NCBI GenBank assembly: GCA_029866965.1
Contig: CP123444.1
Coordinates: 1,529,501-1,593,500, forward strand
Source: Flavobacteriaceae bacterium YJPT1-3
GTDB lineage: Bacteria; Bacteroidota; Bacteroidia; Flavobacteriales; Flavobacteriaceae
Direction: 5' to 3'
Length of the DNA stretch: 64,000 nt
In this document: in pieces, positions 1 through 8,848 of the stretch
Position numbering within the stretch: position 1 is the stretch's first letter
Layout of the letters: each line of letters begins with the position of its first letter
Notes under the pieces: model-generated
Databases searched by the model: none
The model's input: only the letters and a program-made list of their open reading frames with translations
What the model was told of the DNA's origin: nothing
Made by a program: the position numbers and the translations under genes

Positions 1-2952
1 GTAATGGCTAGCCAATTCAAAGACCTTCTTCTGCTCCGCTTGCTGGAGTTGTTCTTCCGGGAAGAGTTCGTTTAATTTCGCTTTCGCGAAAGCGGAATAA
101 CTCAAAAATTCTTTGTTCAGCCCGGGGAGTTGCTTGACCAGTTCATCTTTGGAAACAAATAAAGTCTCCTCACCCTGATAAAAGTAGGTGACCAGGGGAT
201 CGATCTTTCCGTTGTTGTCAAAATCATGGCGATACAGCTTCAGGGGCTGGTCAGGACTGGCTGTTAGTCGGGTATTCAGTCCCCAATTACCCACCACCAG
301 ATCCATGTCTCCGTCCTGATCGAAATCAGCTACTTTTAAACAATTCCACCATCCGTGGGTTTGATCCAGTCCTGAATTAGAAGCGGGGCGCAGTTGTTGT
401 CCGTCATTGTAGAAAATCCGGATGGGCATCCAATGGCCTGCGAATAGGGCATCCGGATAACCATTATGGTCGAGGTCGATCCAGAGGGCGTCTTGTACAT
501 TGCCCAAACCAGTTATTTCAGGAGCATAGGTGGCTGTGACGTCTTTAAAACTAGCCTTACCGTCATTGGTCAGCAGTAGGTGCCGCGGACTTGCACCAAA
601 TTCGTGGGGAACCAGATTGGAAGTGATCAAGATATCCTGATCACCATCCTGATCGATATCGGCGGGTCGTAGCTGAGAGACGTTGATCGAGAGTTCCGGT
701 AGGGCAGAAGGTTGCACTTTAAACCCCTGATCGGGGGTATAGGTATAAAGACGAGGTTGCAGGCGTTCTCCTTGCTCAAATTCATTCCCGCCACTACCAA
801 GAAGCAAGTCGGGATAACCATCGCCATTGGCGTCAAATAGGGCCAGGGCCGTATCTTCATTCAACAAATGATTTTTTTCTTCCGGTAAAGCTACCCGACG
901 TAATTGGCCATTTTCCTGCAGATAGACTGAGGTAGCCTGACCCTTGGCGCCCAGGATGACTAAATCGTCCTCCCCGTTGCGATCAAAGTCGGTTACGCCC
1001 ACCCGCGGACCCAGATTGGTACTCGCATAAGGAATTAAAGGATCCCGGCTGAACTCGATGGAACTCCCATCCCGATGCACAAAATCAAGGAGCGAATCGA
1101 CCTGTTTCCACTGAGGTCCATAGGGTCTCCTAGAAGTTGGTTTGGGCGGTAGCGCTTGTTGTTGTTGGATGACCAGGGTCGTATCTGAAGGAACAGTACG
1201 AAGTACAGACTCGGCTCCACCGGGCCAGATAACCCGTAGACTATCAATTGGAGTGTCTGCATCCCAGCCAAAGAATACTTCAGGAGCTACCGCAGATAAG
1301 TAACCACGTGTGCTAAAGTTTTCCTGATATTGAAAATCGTCACCCTGATACAAATAGAATTTAGCCCCAATTCCTTGCGTATTTTTGCCTGTACCTTCCA
1401 GACGTAGTTTTAAATGATGTCTTTGAAAGGTTTGCGTAGCCGTGTTGATCAAGACCGTAGCCGGTTCATTCACATTGTTGATGACCAGGTCCAAATCGCC
1501 GTCATTATCCAGATCGCCATAGGCCGCGCCATTACTATAGCTTTTTTTTGCCGGGAGCCAATCTTGAGAAACATCTTCAAACTCCAGCCCGGTTTGATTT
1601 CGGTAGAGGTAGTTTTCGGTATGTATGGTCGGTAATCGATCAATGTATTGAAGCGCCTTGGCACTCATTTTGGCGCCTAATTCCTGTTGGATGCTGCTTT
1701 CTGAGATAAAATTGACAAAATCCATATCGTTGGTTGCGCCCAGAATACCATTGGTGATGAAGACATCTTTTAATCCGTCATTGTCGAAGTCGGCGATCAA
1801 GGGGCACCAGGACCATTCGGTCGCGGGAAGCCCGCTTAAGAAGGCAGTTTCTGTAAACTGGTTGTTACCTAAATTGAGGTGCAAGGCATTTTGCATGAAT
1901 TGGGGTTCATAGCCGTAGCGTAGTTGATTTTGATAAATGGGGTAAGCATATTCGACCCCGGATTTCTTCAAGGTTTCTAGATTTTCCGGAAGCATGTCCA
2001 GCGCCAGGAGATCAGGTAGCCCGTCATTATTGATGTCCGCCATTTCGGTACCCATGGTAAAATGGGAGCTATGTCCCAGTACTGCTCCTTCAGAGTTGAC
2101 TTCTTTAAAGGTGCCGTCTTGTTGATTGATGTACACGTAGTCGTTCTCAAAAAAATCATTACCGATGAACAGATCCGGATAACCGTCTTCATTCAGGTCG
2201 CCTGCCGATACTCCCAGTCCGTAACCGATCTTACTGCTGAAAATTCCCGATTCGGCAGTAACATCAACAAACATTTGATCATCGTTGCGCAACAGTTTAT
2301 CTCCATAGAGGGAATCTTGAATTTTTCGAACAGCGCCACGGGAGTAATTGGCGTTTGGAAAGAGTGAATGATTCAGTAGGAAAACATCAAGATCACCATC
2401 CAGATCATAGTCGAAAAACACGCTTTGCGTAGACAGACCCGAATAGTCCAGGCCGTAGTGTGCCGACTCTTCTTTAAATAGGGGAATCCCCTGCTGAATT
2501 CCTTGATTTACGTAAAGCAAATTGTGTCCCGTCAGGTTAAGATGACCACTTACTTTGGATACATAGATGTCCAACAGTCCATCTCCATTGATATCGACCG
2601 TAGTAACCCCCGTGGTCCAGCCAGAATCGTTGGCAATACCTGAAGGCATAGTGATGTCCTTGAAGCGCAAGTTGCCTTGATTGAGATAAAGTTGATCGGC
2701 ACCCTGATTGGAGCTGAAATAAATATCAAGTAATCCGTCCTGATTAAAATCACCCAGAGCAACACCAGCTCCATTGTAAAAATAGAGGTAGTTTAGGATG
2801 TTTAGGTCGGTGCTGCTCTCCAGGGTATTTTGAAAGCTAATGTCTTGAGGATCGAGTTCGTAAAACAACGATTCCTGGCCGCGATCCTGTTGACAGGAGC
2901 AGAATACCATGAAGACCAAAATGACGTAAATCGTATAGCGCAAGGGGTTCAA
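1..2952 (-). CDS. VCBS/FG-GAP repeat lipoprotein with ASPIC/UnbV domain (C-terminus cut by window edge)
   Basis: The reading frame stays open from 2952 down to base 1, about 984 codons, so the C-terminus lies outside the window. I chose a TTG start at 2952 because it gives a lipoprotein signal (basic N-terminus, hydrophobic stretch, Cys in FCSC followed by QQDRG). The first ATG, at 2910, would leave only five residues before that Cys. Many calcium-loop motifs such as DFNQDGLLDIY, DINGDGLLDIY and DYDLDGDLDVF show beta-propeller FG-GAP/VCBS repeats. An ASPIC/UnbV-like stretch (DSLRVIWPGGAES) sits in the middle. Proteins of this type often lie beside SusC/SusD pairs and are probably surface-exposed glycan-binding or accessory proteins; the ligand is unknown. 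The gene follows susD but is separated from it by an intrinsic terminator. Confidence 0.85.
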   Translation of the reverse strand, partial: MNPLRYTIYVILVFMVFCSCQQDRGQESLFYELDPQDISFQNTLESSTDLNILNYLYFYNGAGVALGDFNQDGLLDIYFSSNQGADQLYLNQGNLRFKDITMPSGIANDSGWTTGVTTVDINGDGLLDIYVSKVSGHLNLTGHNLLYVNQGIQQGIPLFKEESAHYGLDYSGLSTQSVFFDYDLDGDLDVFLLNHSLFPNANYSRGAVRKIQDSLYGDKLLRNDDQMFVDVTAESGIFSSKIGYGLGVSAGDLNEDGYPDLFIGNDFFENDYVYINQQDGTFKEVNSEGAVLGHSSHFTMGTEMADINNDGLPDLLALDMLPENLETLKKSGVEYAYPIYQNQLRYGYEPQFMQNALHLNLGNNQFTETAFLSGLPATEWSWCPLIADFDNDGLKDVFITNGILGATNDMDFVNFISESSIQQELGAKMSAKALQYIDRLPTIHTENYLYRNQTGLEFEDVSQDWLPAKKSYSNGAAYGDLDNDGDLDLVINNVNEPATVLINTATQTFQRHHLKLRLEGTGKNTQGIGAKFYLYQGDDFQYQENFSTRGYLSAVAPEVFFGWDADTPIDSLRVIWPGGAESVLRTVPSDTTLVIQQQQALPPKPTSRRPYGPQWKQVDSLLDFVHRDGSSIEFSRDPLIPYASTNLGPRVGVTDFDRNGEDDLVILGAKGQATSVYLQENGQLRRVALPEEKNHLLNEDTALALFDANGDGYPDLLLGSGGNEFEQGERLQPRLYTYTPDQGFKVQPSALPELSINVSQLRPADIDQDGDQDILITSNLVPHEFGASPRHLLLTNDGKASFKDVTATYAPEITGLGNVQDALWIDLDHNGYPDALFAGHWMPIRIFYNDGQQLRPASNSGLDQTHGWWNCLKVADFDQDGDMDLVVGNWGLNTRLTASPDQPLKLYRHDFDNNGKIDPLVTYFYQGEETLFVSKDELVKQLPGLNKEFLSYSAFAKAKLNELFPEEQLQQAEQKKVFELASHY
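80..93. repeat. Iterated palindrome GCTTTCGCGAAAGC in the VCBS gene
   Basis: Perfect copy; read on the minus strand as SAFAKAKL. Confidence 0.85.
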
Positions 2953-2966
2953 ACTAGGGAGCGTAA

Positions 2967-3003
2967 AAATAAAAAAAAGAGGACTACCGAAGTAGTCCTC
3001 TTT
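2967..3003 (-). terminator. Intrinsic terminator between susD and the VCBS gene
   Basis: The perfect stem GAGGACTAC/GTAGTCCTC (2979-2987 with 2992-3000, tetraloop between) is extended by A/T pairs. Read on the minus strand it is followed at once by a run of U (A-run 2969-2978 on the plus strand). It lies 24 bp after the susD stop and 15 bp before the VCBS start codon. Confidence 0.85.
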
Positions 3004-3026
3004 GGATTATAAGATATTAAAATCGC

Positions 3027-4649
3027 TTAGTAACCAGGATTTTGAACCAGGTTTGGATTTAATAATACTTGACTAGCTGGAATCGGGAACAAGTTTCTTG
3101 CTGGGTTACCCACTTCTGCTGGAGCCTTAAGTTCCCAATCTCTGGTGAATTGACCAAAACGAACCATGTCGTTACGTCTCCAGAATTCCGCATAAAGCTC
3201 ACGTCCACGCTCGTCCAATAAATCTTGCTCAGAAACACTTCCTAAAGGAGAGGCATCTCTTAATACGCGTAATTCATTAACTAGCGCTGTAGCGTCTCCA
3301 CCACCTCTTAAGATGGCTTCTGCTTTCATCAGATGTGCATCTGCATAACGGAAGAAAATCTCATGACTGGTGAATCCACCGTAACGTGGGTTGTATTTCA
3401 TCACACGGATACCCGTAGTCTCACTGTTGTTGATTAAGGAAGAATTCCCTTGTCCGTCAACGAATTGTCTTTTGAAGGTAAGTGGGTTACCACCACGATC
3501 GTTAAGCGGAGTTCCATCAGCCGCATACTGCTGTCCAATAAGGAATCCGAAACCTACACCAGAACCATCAGCAAACCCATCGTCATTGTTGTCTGTGCTT
3601 CCTTCAAAAGAACCGGCAGGAACTCCCACCGTAGGTACGAAACCTCTACGTTCTTCCTGACCGGAGCCTGGAGTATTGATGTTAGGATCTCCTTCGAAAA
3701 GGTCATAGTACTCAGCCAAAGTAGAGAAGCCATTCCAACCCCCACCGGCAATTACCGGAGCCTGGTTGTAGTGAAGTCCGTTCCAAATACGGTTACCAAC
3801 AGAAGTTGGTACGAACCAAATGGTTTCGTTATCTAAGTCTTCTCTAAAGATATCAAAGTATCCGTCTACTAAACCGTAACCGTCAGCTGCAATTTGATCA
3901 ACTAGAGAAACCACCTGATCCATATCAGCACTTGCTGGAGAGGTTCCAAGATAGATATGCTTGTTCAAAAGAACTTTGGCCAATAGATAACGTGCTGCCG
4001 CTTTGTTAGGGCGGTCATTTCCTTGACCAGGACCTTCAGTCGCTAAACCGGCGATCGCGTCATTAAGATCAGCAACAATCAGATTAACGGCTTCCTCTCC
4101 GGTGATCACTGCGGGATCCACAAAGGGAGTATCTTCTACGTCACGAATGGGTACTTGTCCGTAATTGTCTAGTATCACCCAAACGCCTAACGCTCTTAAG
4201 AAAGAGGCATTGGCTTTAATGGAAGCATCGGCCTGAGTCAAATCAGACAATACCTGTGCGGCCTGGAAGTGTACGTTATTCCACTGGTTCCAAACAGCAA
4301 GGATATAGTTGTGATCGGCTCTCCAGTCATGCTGGTGAAGCTGTCTCCAGATTCCGTTATCTCCCCAGTCAGCTCCACGGGTAGGAATAAGAGCTGCGTC
4401 GGTGGTCACTTCCTCCAGTGCAAAAAGATCTGCCTGGTTTCCAATCAGTCCGTTCAATTGATTGTAGATGTTGTCTACAAAAGACTCCGGATCAGTAACT
4501 CCCTGAAAAGCGGAGTCATTGGCGTCGATAAATTGTGAGTCGGTAGGCTCGATCTCCAGATCAGTACAGGAGATAAAGAGCGCTACTCCAGAAAGTGCCG
4601 CCAAGAACACTTTGGGTACTCGTTTTAACATGTTGTTTTTCATATTCAT
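3027..4649 (-). CDS. susD: RagB/SusD family nutrient-uptake outer membrane lipoprotein
   Basis: The 540-residue protein has a lipoprotein signal ending in LFISC followed by TDLEIEP, as expected for the surface lipoprotein that forms the lid of a SusC barrel. A helical TPR-like SusD fold is indicated by the motifs WNQWNNVHFQAAQVL and FLRALGVWVIL, by the late segment FFRYADAHLMKAEAILRGG, and by the C-terminal LFPIPASQVLLNPNLVQNPGY-type ending that is usual in RagB/SusD proteins. It starts 11 bp after the susC stop, so the two are co-transcribed. Two further in-frame ATGs (4643, 4631) could also serve as start. The substrate cannot be read from the sequence; a saccharide is the usual case. Confidence 0.93.
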   Translation of the reverse strand: MNMKNNMLKRVPKVFLAALSGVALFISCTDLEIEPTDSQFIDANDSAFQGVTDPESFVDNIYNQLNGLIGNQADLFALEEVTTDAALIPTRGADWGDNGIWRQLHQHDWRADHNYILAVWNQWNNVHFQAAQVLSDLTQADASIKANASFLRALGVWVILDNYGQVPIRDVEDTPFVDPAVITGEEAVNLIVADLNDAIAGLATEGPGQGNDRPNKAAARYLLAKVLLNKHIYLGTSPASADMDQVVSLVDQIAADGYGLVDGYFDIFREDLDNETIWFVPTSVGNRIWNGLHYNQAPVIAGGGWNGFSTLAEYYDLFEGDPNINTPGSGQEERRGFVPTVGVPAGSFEGSTDNNDDGFADGSGVGFGFLIGQQYAADGTPLNDRGGNPLTFKRQFVDGQGNSSLINNSETTGIRVMKYNPRYGGFTSHEIFFRYADAHLMKAEAILRGGGDATALVNELRVLRDASPLGSVSEQDLLDERGRELYAEFWRRNDMVRFGQFTRDWELKAPAEVGNPARNLFPIPASQVLLNPNLVQNPGY

Positions 4650-4660
4650 TTTTTTAAGAT

Positions 4661-7600
4661 TTAGAATCTGGCGTTGATGCCAAAAGTAAATGTTCTTGGT
4701 CGTGGAAAGGATGCATAATCAATACCAGCAGTAGGTATTGCAGAAGCATTAAGAGCTCCGGTATTTACTGATATTTCAGGATCTAGACCACTGTAATCGG
4801 TGATCAAGAATAAGTTCTGTCCGGTAATAGAAAAGCGTAAGGCATCCAGAAATCCTTCACCACTGATGGGGAAATTATATCCAATGGAAGCATTTTGCAT
4901 ACGGATAAAATCTCCTTTTTCTAAGAAACGGGTGGAAACGGCCACTGTAGAGGCCGGATTCTCATTATTGTCTACAACACTTTGTGTTACGTTTTTACCG
5001 ATCAACAAACCACTCTTGGTAAAGAAGGCATTAGCAGTCGCGTTATAGACAGAGAATCCAAACTGTCCGTTAAAGAAGGCACTCGCGTCAAATCGTTTGT
5101 AACGGAAATTTAAAGACAAACCAGCAAATACATCCGGCTGAGCATCTTCTCCAACAAATTTCTTATCCGCATCCGGATCACCAACTCCATTGCCGTCTAC
5201 GTCGAGGTAGGTTGGGTTTCCATTAGAATCGAATCCGGTAAATTCAGCCATGAAATAAGAAAAGAGTGGCTGACCGTCCTCCAGGCGCTGTGCGAAGGCA
5301 TTGGTCAAACCATTACCTCGAATCGCTCCGGTATTGATCGGAACAGGTACGTCCTGTACGTCATTTTCATTATAGGAGATATTGAAACTAGTAGAGAAAG
5401 TCACATCTTCCGTATCAACGAAGTCGTAGTTCAATTGTAATTCAACACCCTGGTTGATGATCACACCTTCGTCCAAGTTACTAAAAATAGTACCTCCTCC
5501 ACCGGCTGGTGCTGCAAGCTCTCTAGTCAATAATAGATTATCCGTCTCTTTGCGGTATACGTTGACAGTACCATTGAATCGATCGTTATTGATTCCAAAA
5601 TCAAGTCCGACGTTGTAGTCTGTAGTTGACTCCCATTGAAGTTCCGGATTCGGGAATCCTCCAACAATAAAGGTACCTGGGCGCGGAAGTACTTCCAGGT
5701 TATTGGTAATACCACCGCCGGCTGCAGCCTCACGTTGGATGAAGAGTCCGTATCCAAGACCTTCCTGGCTACCTACAACCCCAGCCCCTAAACGCAGTTT
5801 AAGCGTAGAGAATGCAGAGTCGCTCATAAAGTCTTCCTTATGGATTTGCCAGGCAAAAGCACCGGAAGGGAAATATCCATAACGATTGTCCTGTCCAAAA
5901 GTAGATGAACCATCTGCTCTTGCTGTAGCCGTAAATAGGTACTTTTCAGCAAGGGTGAAGTTGGCTCGAACGAAATAGGATTGTAATTCATCCGTATTAT
6001 CAAATACTCCAGCCGTATAGGCTGGTATAGGACTTGTGATAGCACCTTCAATCTCACCAGTCGTATCAATTTCCGGGAACAGGCGGTTGACATAAGTACC
6101 GTCAACACCATAACCAAATACATTATAATCTCCCTCAATCAAGGCATCGATCTCATAAAAGGTATCGCGCAACTGATCGGAAATCTGTCCTAGATTATTG
6201 GTTCTAAAACCAGCTCCTTGAGCTTGAATTCCATTTCTGCTAAATTCTTGGTAAGAATAACCGGCAACTACATCTAAAACTGAATTACCGAAATCCTTGG
6301 TATAATTTAGTGTAGCTTCTAAAAGTGAGTTTTCTTGATCGAAAGTATTGAAGTTACCTCGTCCAATTTCAGAAACACCGTTTAGACCAAGAACATCAGG
6401 TGAAAAAGCGCGAATCGTTTCCGTATCGGATTTGTCATAACCTACGGTTACTTTGGCGCTCAATTCTTCCGTAATATCTACTTCAGCACTGATATTCCCA
6501 AGGAAACGGGTTGAATTGCTAAACCCTCTAAAGTTAGCCAAAAGACTTACCGGATTCAAAACATTACCCCCGGGAGTAAAGTTAGGATTGATGGGAGCGG
6601 TTGGGTTCTGTGTAATCGAAGCACCGATAAGGTCACCTGTAGATCCTACCTCGCCTGAAATAGGCGCACTATCATCATTCACTCGAGAAAGAGAAAGCTG
6701 CCCGGTAATGGTCACCCGACTGTCAAAGAAACGTTTGGTACCATTCAATCGACCTACGATTCGTTCTTGAGCTGTGTTTTCGACTACACCTTGTGTATTA
6801 CTGTAACCAAAAGATGCTCTTAAGTTTCCAGTATCGAAACCTTTAGAGTAGCTTAAGTTGGTGTTGGCTGCACCAGCAGTTCTGGTGTAAAAATCCTGAA
6901 AGTCAGAATCAGCACCAAAATCAAGCGCGTTAGGGTCGTTACCTACATCAGCAATAGCCTCTAAGAATTGCTCGCGATTTAAAAGGTCGTATTCATTCAA
7001 CGGACTTGAAGTACTTACAGAAGAGTTAAACTCCCAGGTCCCTTTTCCGGAACCACGTCCACTTTTGGTTTGAACGATAATTACCCCGTTCGCACCACGA
7101 GATCCGTAGATCGCCGTTGCAGAAGCATCTTTCAAGATCGAAATACTCTCAATATCATTTGGGTTTAGGAAGCTCAGTGGATTTCGCGAACCACCGGATC
7201 CAAGTCCTGCTATGTTTCCTGCTGGAGCTGTACCCGAAGTCAAAGGCACACCATCCACAACGAACAATGGGTTGTTTCCGGAACGAATGGAATTGCTACC
7301 CCGGATACGAACAGAAATAGCGGCTCCAGGCTCACCGGAAGACTCAGAAATCTGAACACCCGCGGTCTTACCCTGAATTAATTGTTCTGGTGATTGAATA
7401 ACCCCCTGGTTAAACTCTTCAGAGGTTACCGCAGCCACCGAACCAGTTGCATCTTTAACCGTAGTGGCACCATAACCAATGAGTACAACCTCATCCAGTG
7501 CATTGTCCCCAACTAAGATGACATTAATATTACCACGTCCGTTAACCGGTATTAATTGCTCAGCGAATCCTACATAGCTGAATACCAAAGTAGCGTCTGT

Positions 7601-7801
7601 AGGTACATTCTCGAGCGTGTAATTCCCGTCGAAGTCTGTAGTCGTCCCGTTAGAGGTTCCCTGAACGATCACATTAGCTCCGGGTAATGGGCCATTTTCT
7701 TCAGATACCGCACCGGAAACAGTTATGGTCTGAGCATACGCCATGCTGGATAGCAAAAGCGCACTAAAAAGTAGCATACTTTTAAGTAAGACTTTCTTCA
7801 T
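4661..7801 (-). CDS. susC: SusC/RagA family TonB-linked outer membrane protein
   Basis: This 1046-residue outer-membrane transporter imports an oligomer with its SusD partner, powered by TonB. Residues 1-24 form a Sec signal peptide ending AYAQ. Residues about 26-105 form a carboxypeptidase-D regulatory-like domain (GPLPGANVIVQG, GNYTL). The SusC signature DALDEVVLIGYG follows. The plug domain carries VRIRGSNSIRSGNNPLFVVD and the segment DIESISILKDASATAIYG. The rest is a beta barrel ending in the aromatic-terminated TFTFGINARF. Length and ending are normal for the family. It is the first gene of the operon, and a LacI-type operator candidate lies about 100 bp upstream. Confidence 0.95.
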   Translation of the reverse strand: MKKVLLKSMLLFSALLLSSMAYAQTITVSGAVSEENGPLPGANVIVQGTSNGTTTDFDGNYTLENVPTDATLVFSYVGFAEQLIPVNGRGNINVILVGDNALDEVVLIGYGATTVKDATGSVAAVTSEEFNQGVIQSPEQLIQGKTAGVQISESSGEPGAAISVRIRGSNSIRSGNNPLFVVDGVPLTSGTAPAGNIAGLGSGGSRNPLSFLNPNDIESISILKDASATAIYGSRGANGVIIVQTKSGRGSGKGTWEFNSSVSTSSPLNEYDLLNREQFLEAIADVGNDPNALDFGADSDFQDFYTRTAGAANTNLSYSKGFDTGNLRASFGYSNTQGVVENTAQERIVGRLNGTKRFFDSRVTITGQLSLSRVNDDSAPISGEVGSTGDLIGASITQNPTAPINPNFTPGGNVLNPVSLLANFRGFSNSTRFLGNISAEVDITEELSAKVTVGYDKSDTETIRAFSPDVLGLNGVSEIGRGNFNTFDQENSLLEATLNYTKDFGNSVLDVVAGYSYQEFSRNGIQAQGAGFRTNNLGQISDQLRDTFYEIDALIEGDYNVFGYGVDGTYVNRLFPEIDTTGEIEGAITSPIPAYTAGVFDNTDELQSYFVRANFTLAEKYLFTATARADGSSTFGQDNRYGYFPSGAFAWQIHKEDFMSDSAFSTLKLRLGAGVVGSQEGLGYGLFIQREAAAGGGITNNLEVLPRPGTFIVGGFPNPELQWESTTDYNVGLDFGINNDRFNGTVNVYRKETDNLLLTRELAAPAGGGGTIFSNLDEGVIINQGVELQLNYDFVDTEDVTFSTSFNISYNENDVQDVPVPINTGAIRGNGLTNAFAQRLEDGQPLFSYFMAEFTGFDSNGNPTYLDVDGNGVGDPDADKKFVGEDAQPDVFAGLSLNFRYKRFDASAFFNGQFGFSVYNATANAFFTKSGLLIGKNVTQSVVDNNENPASTVAVSTRFLEKGDFIRMQNASIGYNFPISGEGFLDALRFSITGQNLFLITDYSGLDPEISVNTGALNASAIPTAGIDYASFPRPRTFTFGINARF

Positions 7802-7903
7802 GAGTGTGTTGTTTAGATTAATTTTCTTGATTTTAAAGTGTATTTAGCGGTTAAATTTATGTAAAAAGTAGGTTAACAAAAAAGTTTTACCCACGTAAAA
7901 TTA

Positions 7904-7917
7904 CGAAAACGTTTGCG
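7904..7917. promoter_or_regulatory. Candidate LacI-family operator upstream of susC
   Basis: CGAAAACGTTTGCG is an inverted repeat with a central CG and one mismatch between half-sites (CGAAAAC and CGCAAAC). This matches the general shape of LacI-family operators. It sits 103 bp before the susC start, in the 253-bp gap between the divergent susC and glycerophosphodiesterase genes. No regulator gene is visible in the window, so the assignment rests on the motif alone. Confidence 0.35.
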
Positions 7918-8054
7918 TTATAATAACTCGCTATGACTTGAATATCTGAAATAAAATTGATCTTTCACTGCGAATATGAAAATAATTTTGATTCTTATTT
8001 TGAATATGATAATCTAAGATTTAATAGATTTTACCTTATAACCTTTGATGTCCC

Positions 8055-8831
8055 ATGTACGAAAAAATTAGCGTAGTATTTATAAGTCTTACTTTTATGG
8101 CCATGTCCTTAGTTCACAGTCATGCACAACAAGTGATCGGTCACCGCGGCGCCAAAGGGTATGTGGCCGAGAACACCCTTCCTTCTATAAAACGGGCTTT
8201 CGAACTGGGCGCTGACGGTATCGAGATTGACGTCTTCCGCATTCGGACTGGAGAGCTGGTGGTATTTCATGATGAGGATCTCGATCGATTGACTGGTCAA
8301 AGCGGGCTTATCGAAAATTGCACCTTAGAAGAAGTTCGGGCGCTTCGTGTGGCCGATGAATATCCCATTCCGCTACTGGAAGAAGTATTGGAGCTGCTGC
8401 CTCAAAATAAAATGATCAATATTGAACTGAAAGGTGCCGATACGGCGGCGCCTACATTGCATATGCTATACGGCTTGTTTGACCGTAAAATGCTTCAGCC
8501 GGAGCAGGTAATCATCTCTAGTTTTAATTGGGACGAACTACAGCGTTTGCGTACAACTGAAGCTCAACAGGCCACCAATTATATTGCGCTACGACTAGGA
8601 GTTCTTACGGAGGACGATCCGCTGGAGGCTCTGGAGATAGCTCAATCGTTAAAAGCCTTTTCCATTCATCCCAATTTTCAGCAGTTGAATGCTGAAAATA
8701 CGAAAACGATTAAGTGGGCCGGATTTGAAATTTACGTGTGGACGGTCAACAGTCCCGAGGCGATCGAGCGTATGAAAGAACTACAAGTGGCAGGCATTAT
8801 TACTGATTATCCAGACCGCATCTTTCCTTAG
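8055..8831 (+). CDS. Periplasmic glycerophosphodiester phosphodiesterase
   Basis: The 258-residue protein has an N-terminal signal peptide (hydrophobic residues 6-20, cleavage near SHAQ). The GDPD TIM-barrel fold follows directly: GHRGAKGYVAENT (His30, Glu39), GIEIDV (Glu57, Asp59) and FHDEDLDRLT (His72) are the metal and catalytic positions. Late motifs WTVNSPEAI and GIITDYPDRI are also typical. It would hydrolyse glycerophosphodiesters to glycerol-3-phosphate and an alcohol outside the cytoplasm. It is divergent from susC and is followed 17 bp later by the flavoprotein gene, which has its own promoter box. Confidence 0.92.
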   Translation: MYEKISVVFISLTFMAMSLVHSHAQQVIGHRGAKGYVAENTLPSIKRAFELGADGIEIDVFRIRTGELVVFHDEDLDRLTGQSGLIENCTLEEVRALRVADEYPIPLLEEVLELLPQNKMINIELKGADTAAPTLHMLYGLFDRKMLQPEQVIISSFNWDELQRLRTTEAQQATNYIALRLGVLTEDDPLEALEIAQSLKAFSIHPNFQQLNAENTKTIKWAGFEIYVWTVNSPEAIERMKELQVAGIITDYPDRIFP

Positions 8832-8836
8832 CCACT

Positions 8837-8844
8837 TATCTTTG
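8837..8844 (+). promoter_or_regulatory. Candidate -7 box TATCTTTG for the flavoprotein gene
   Basis: TATCTTTG fits the Bacteroidota -7 consensus TAnnTTTG and ends only 4 nt before the ATG at 8849, which predicts a nearly leaderless transcript. No good -33 element was found. Confidence 0.4.
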
Positions 8845-8848
8845 CGCT

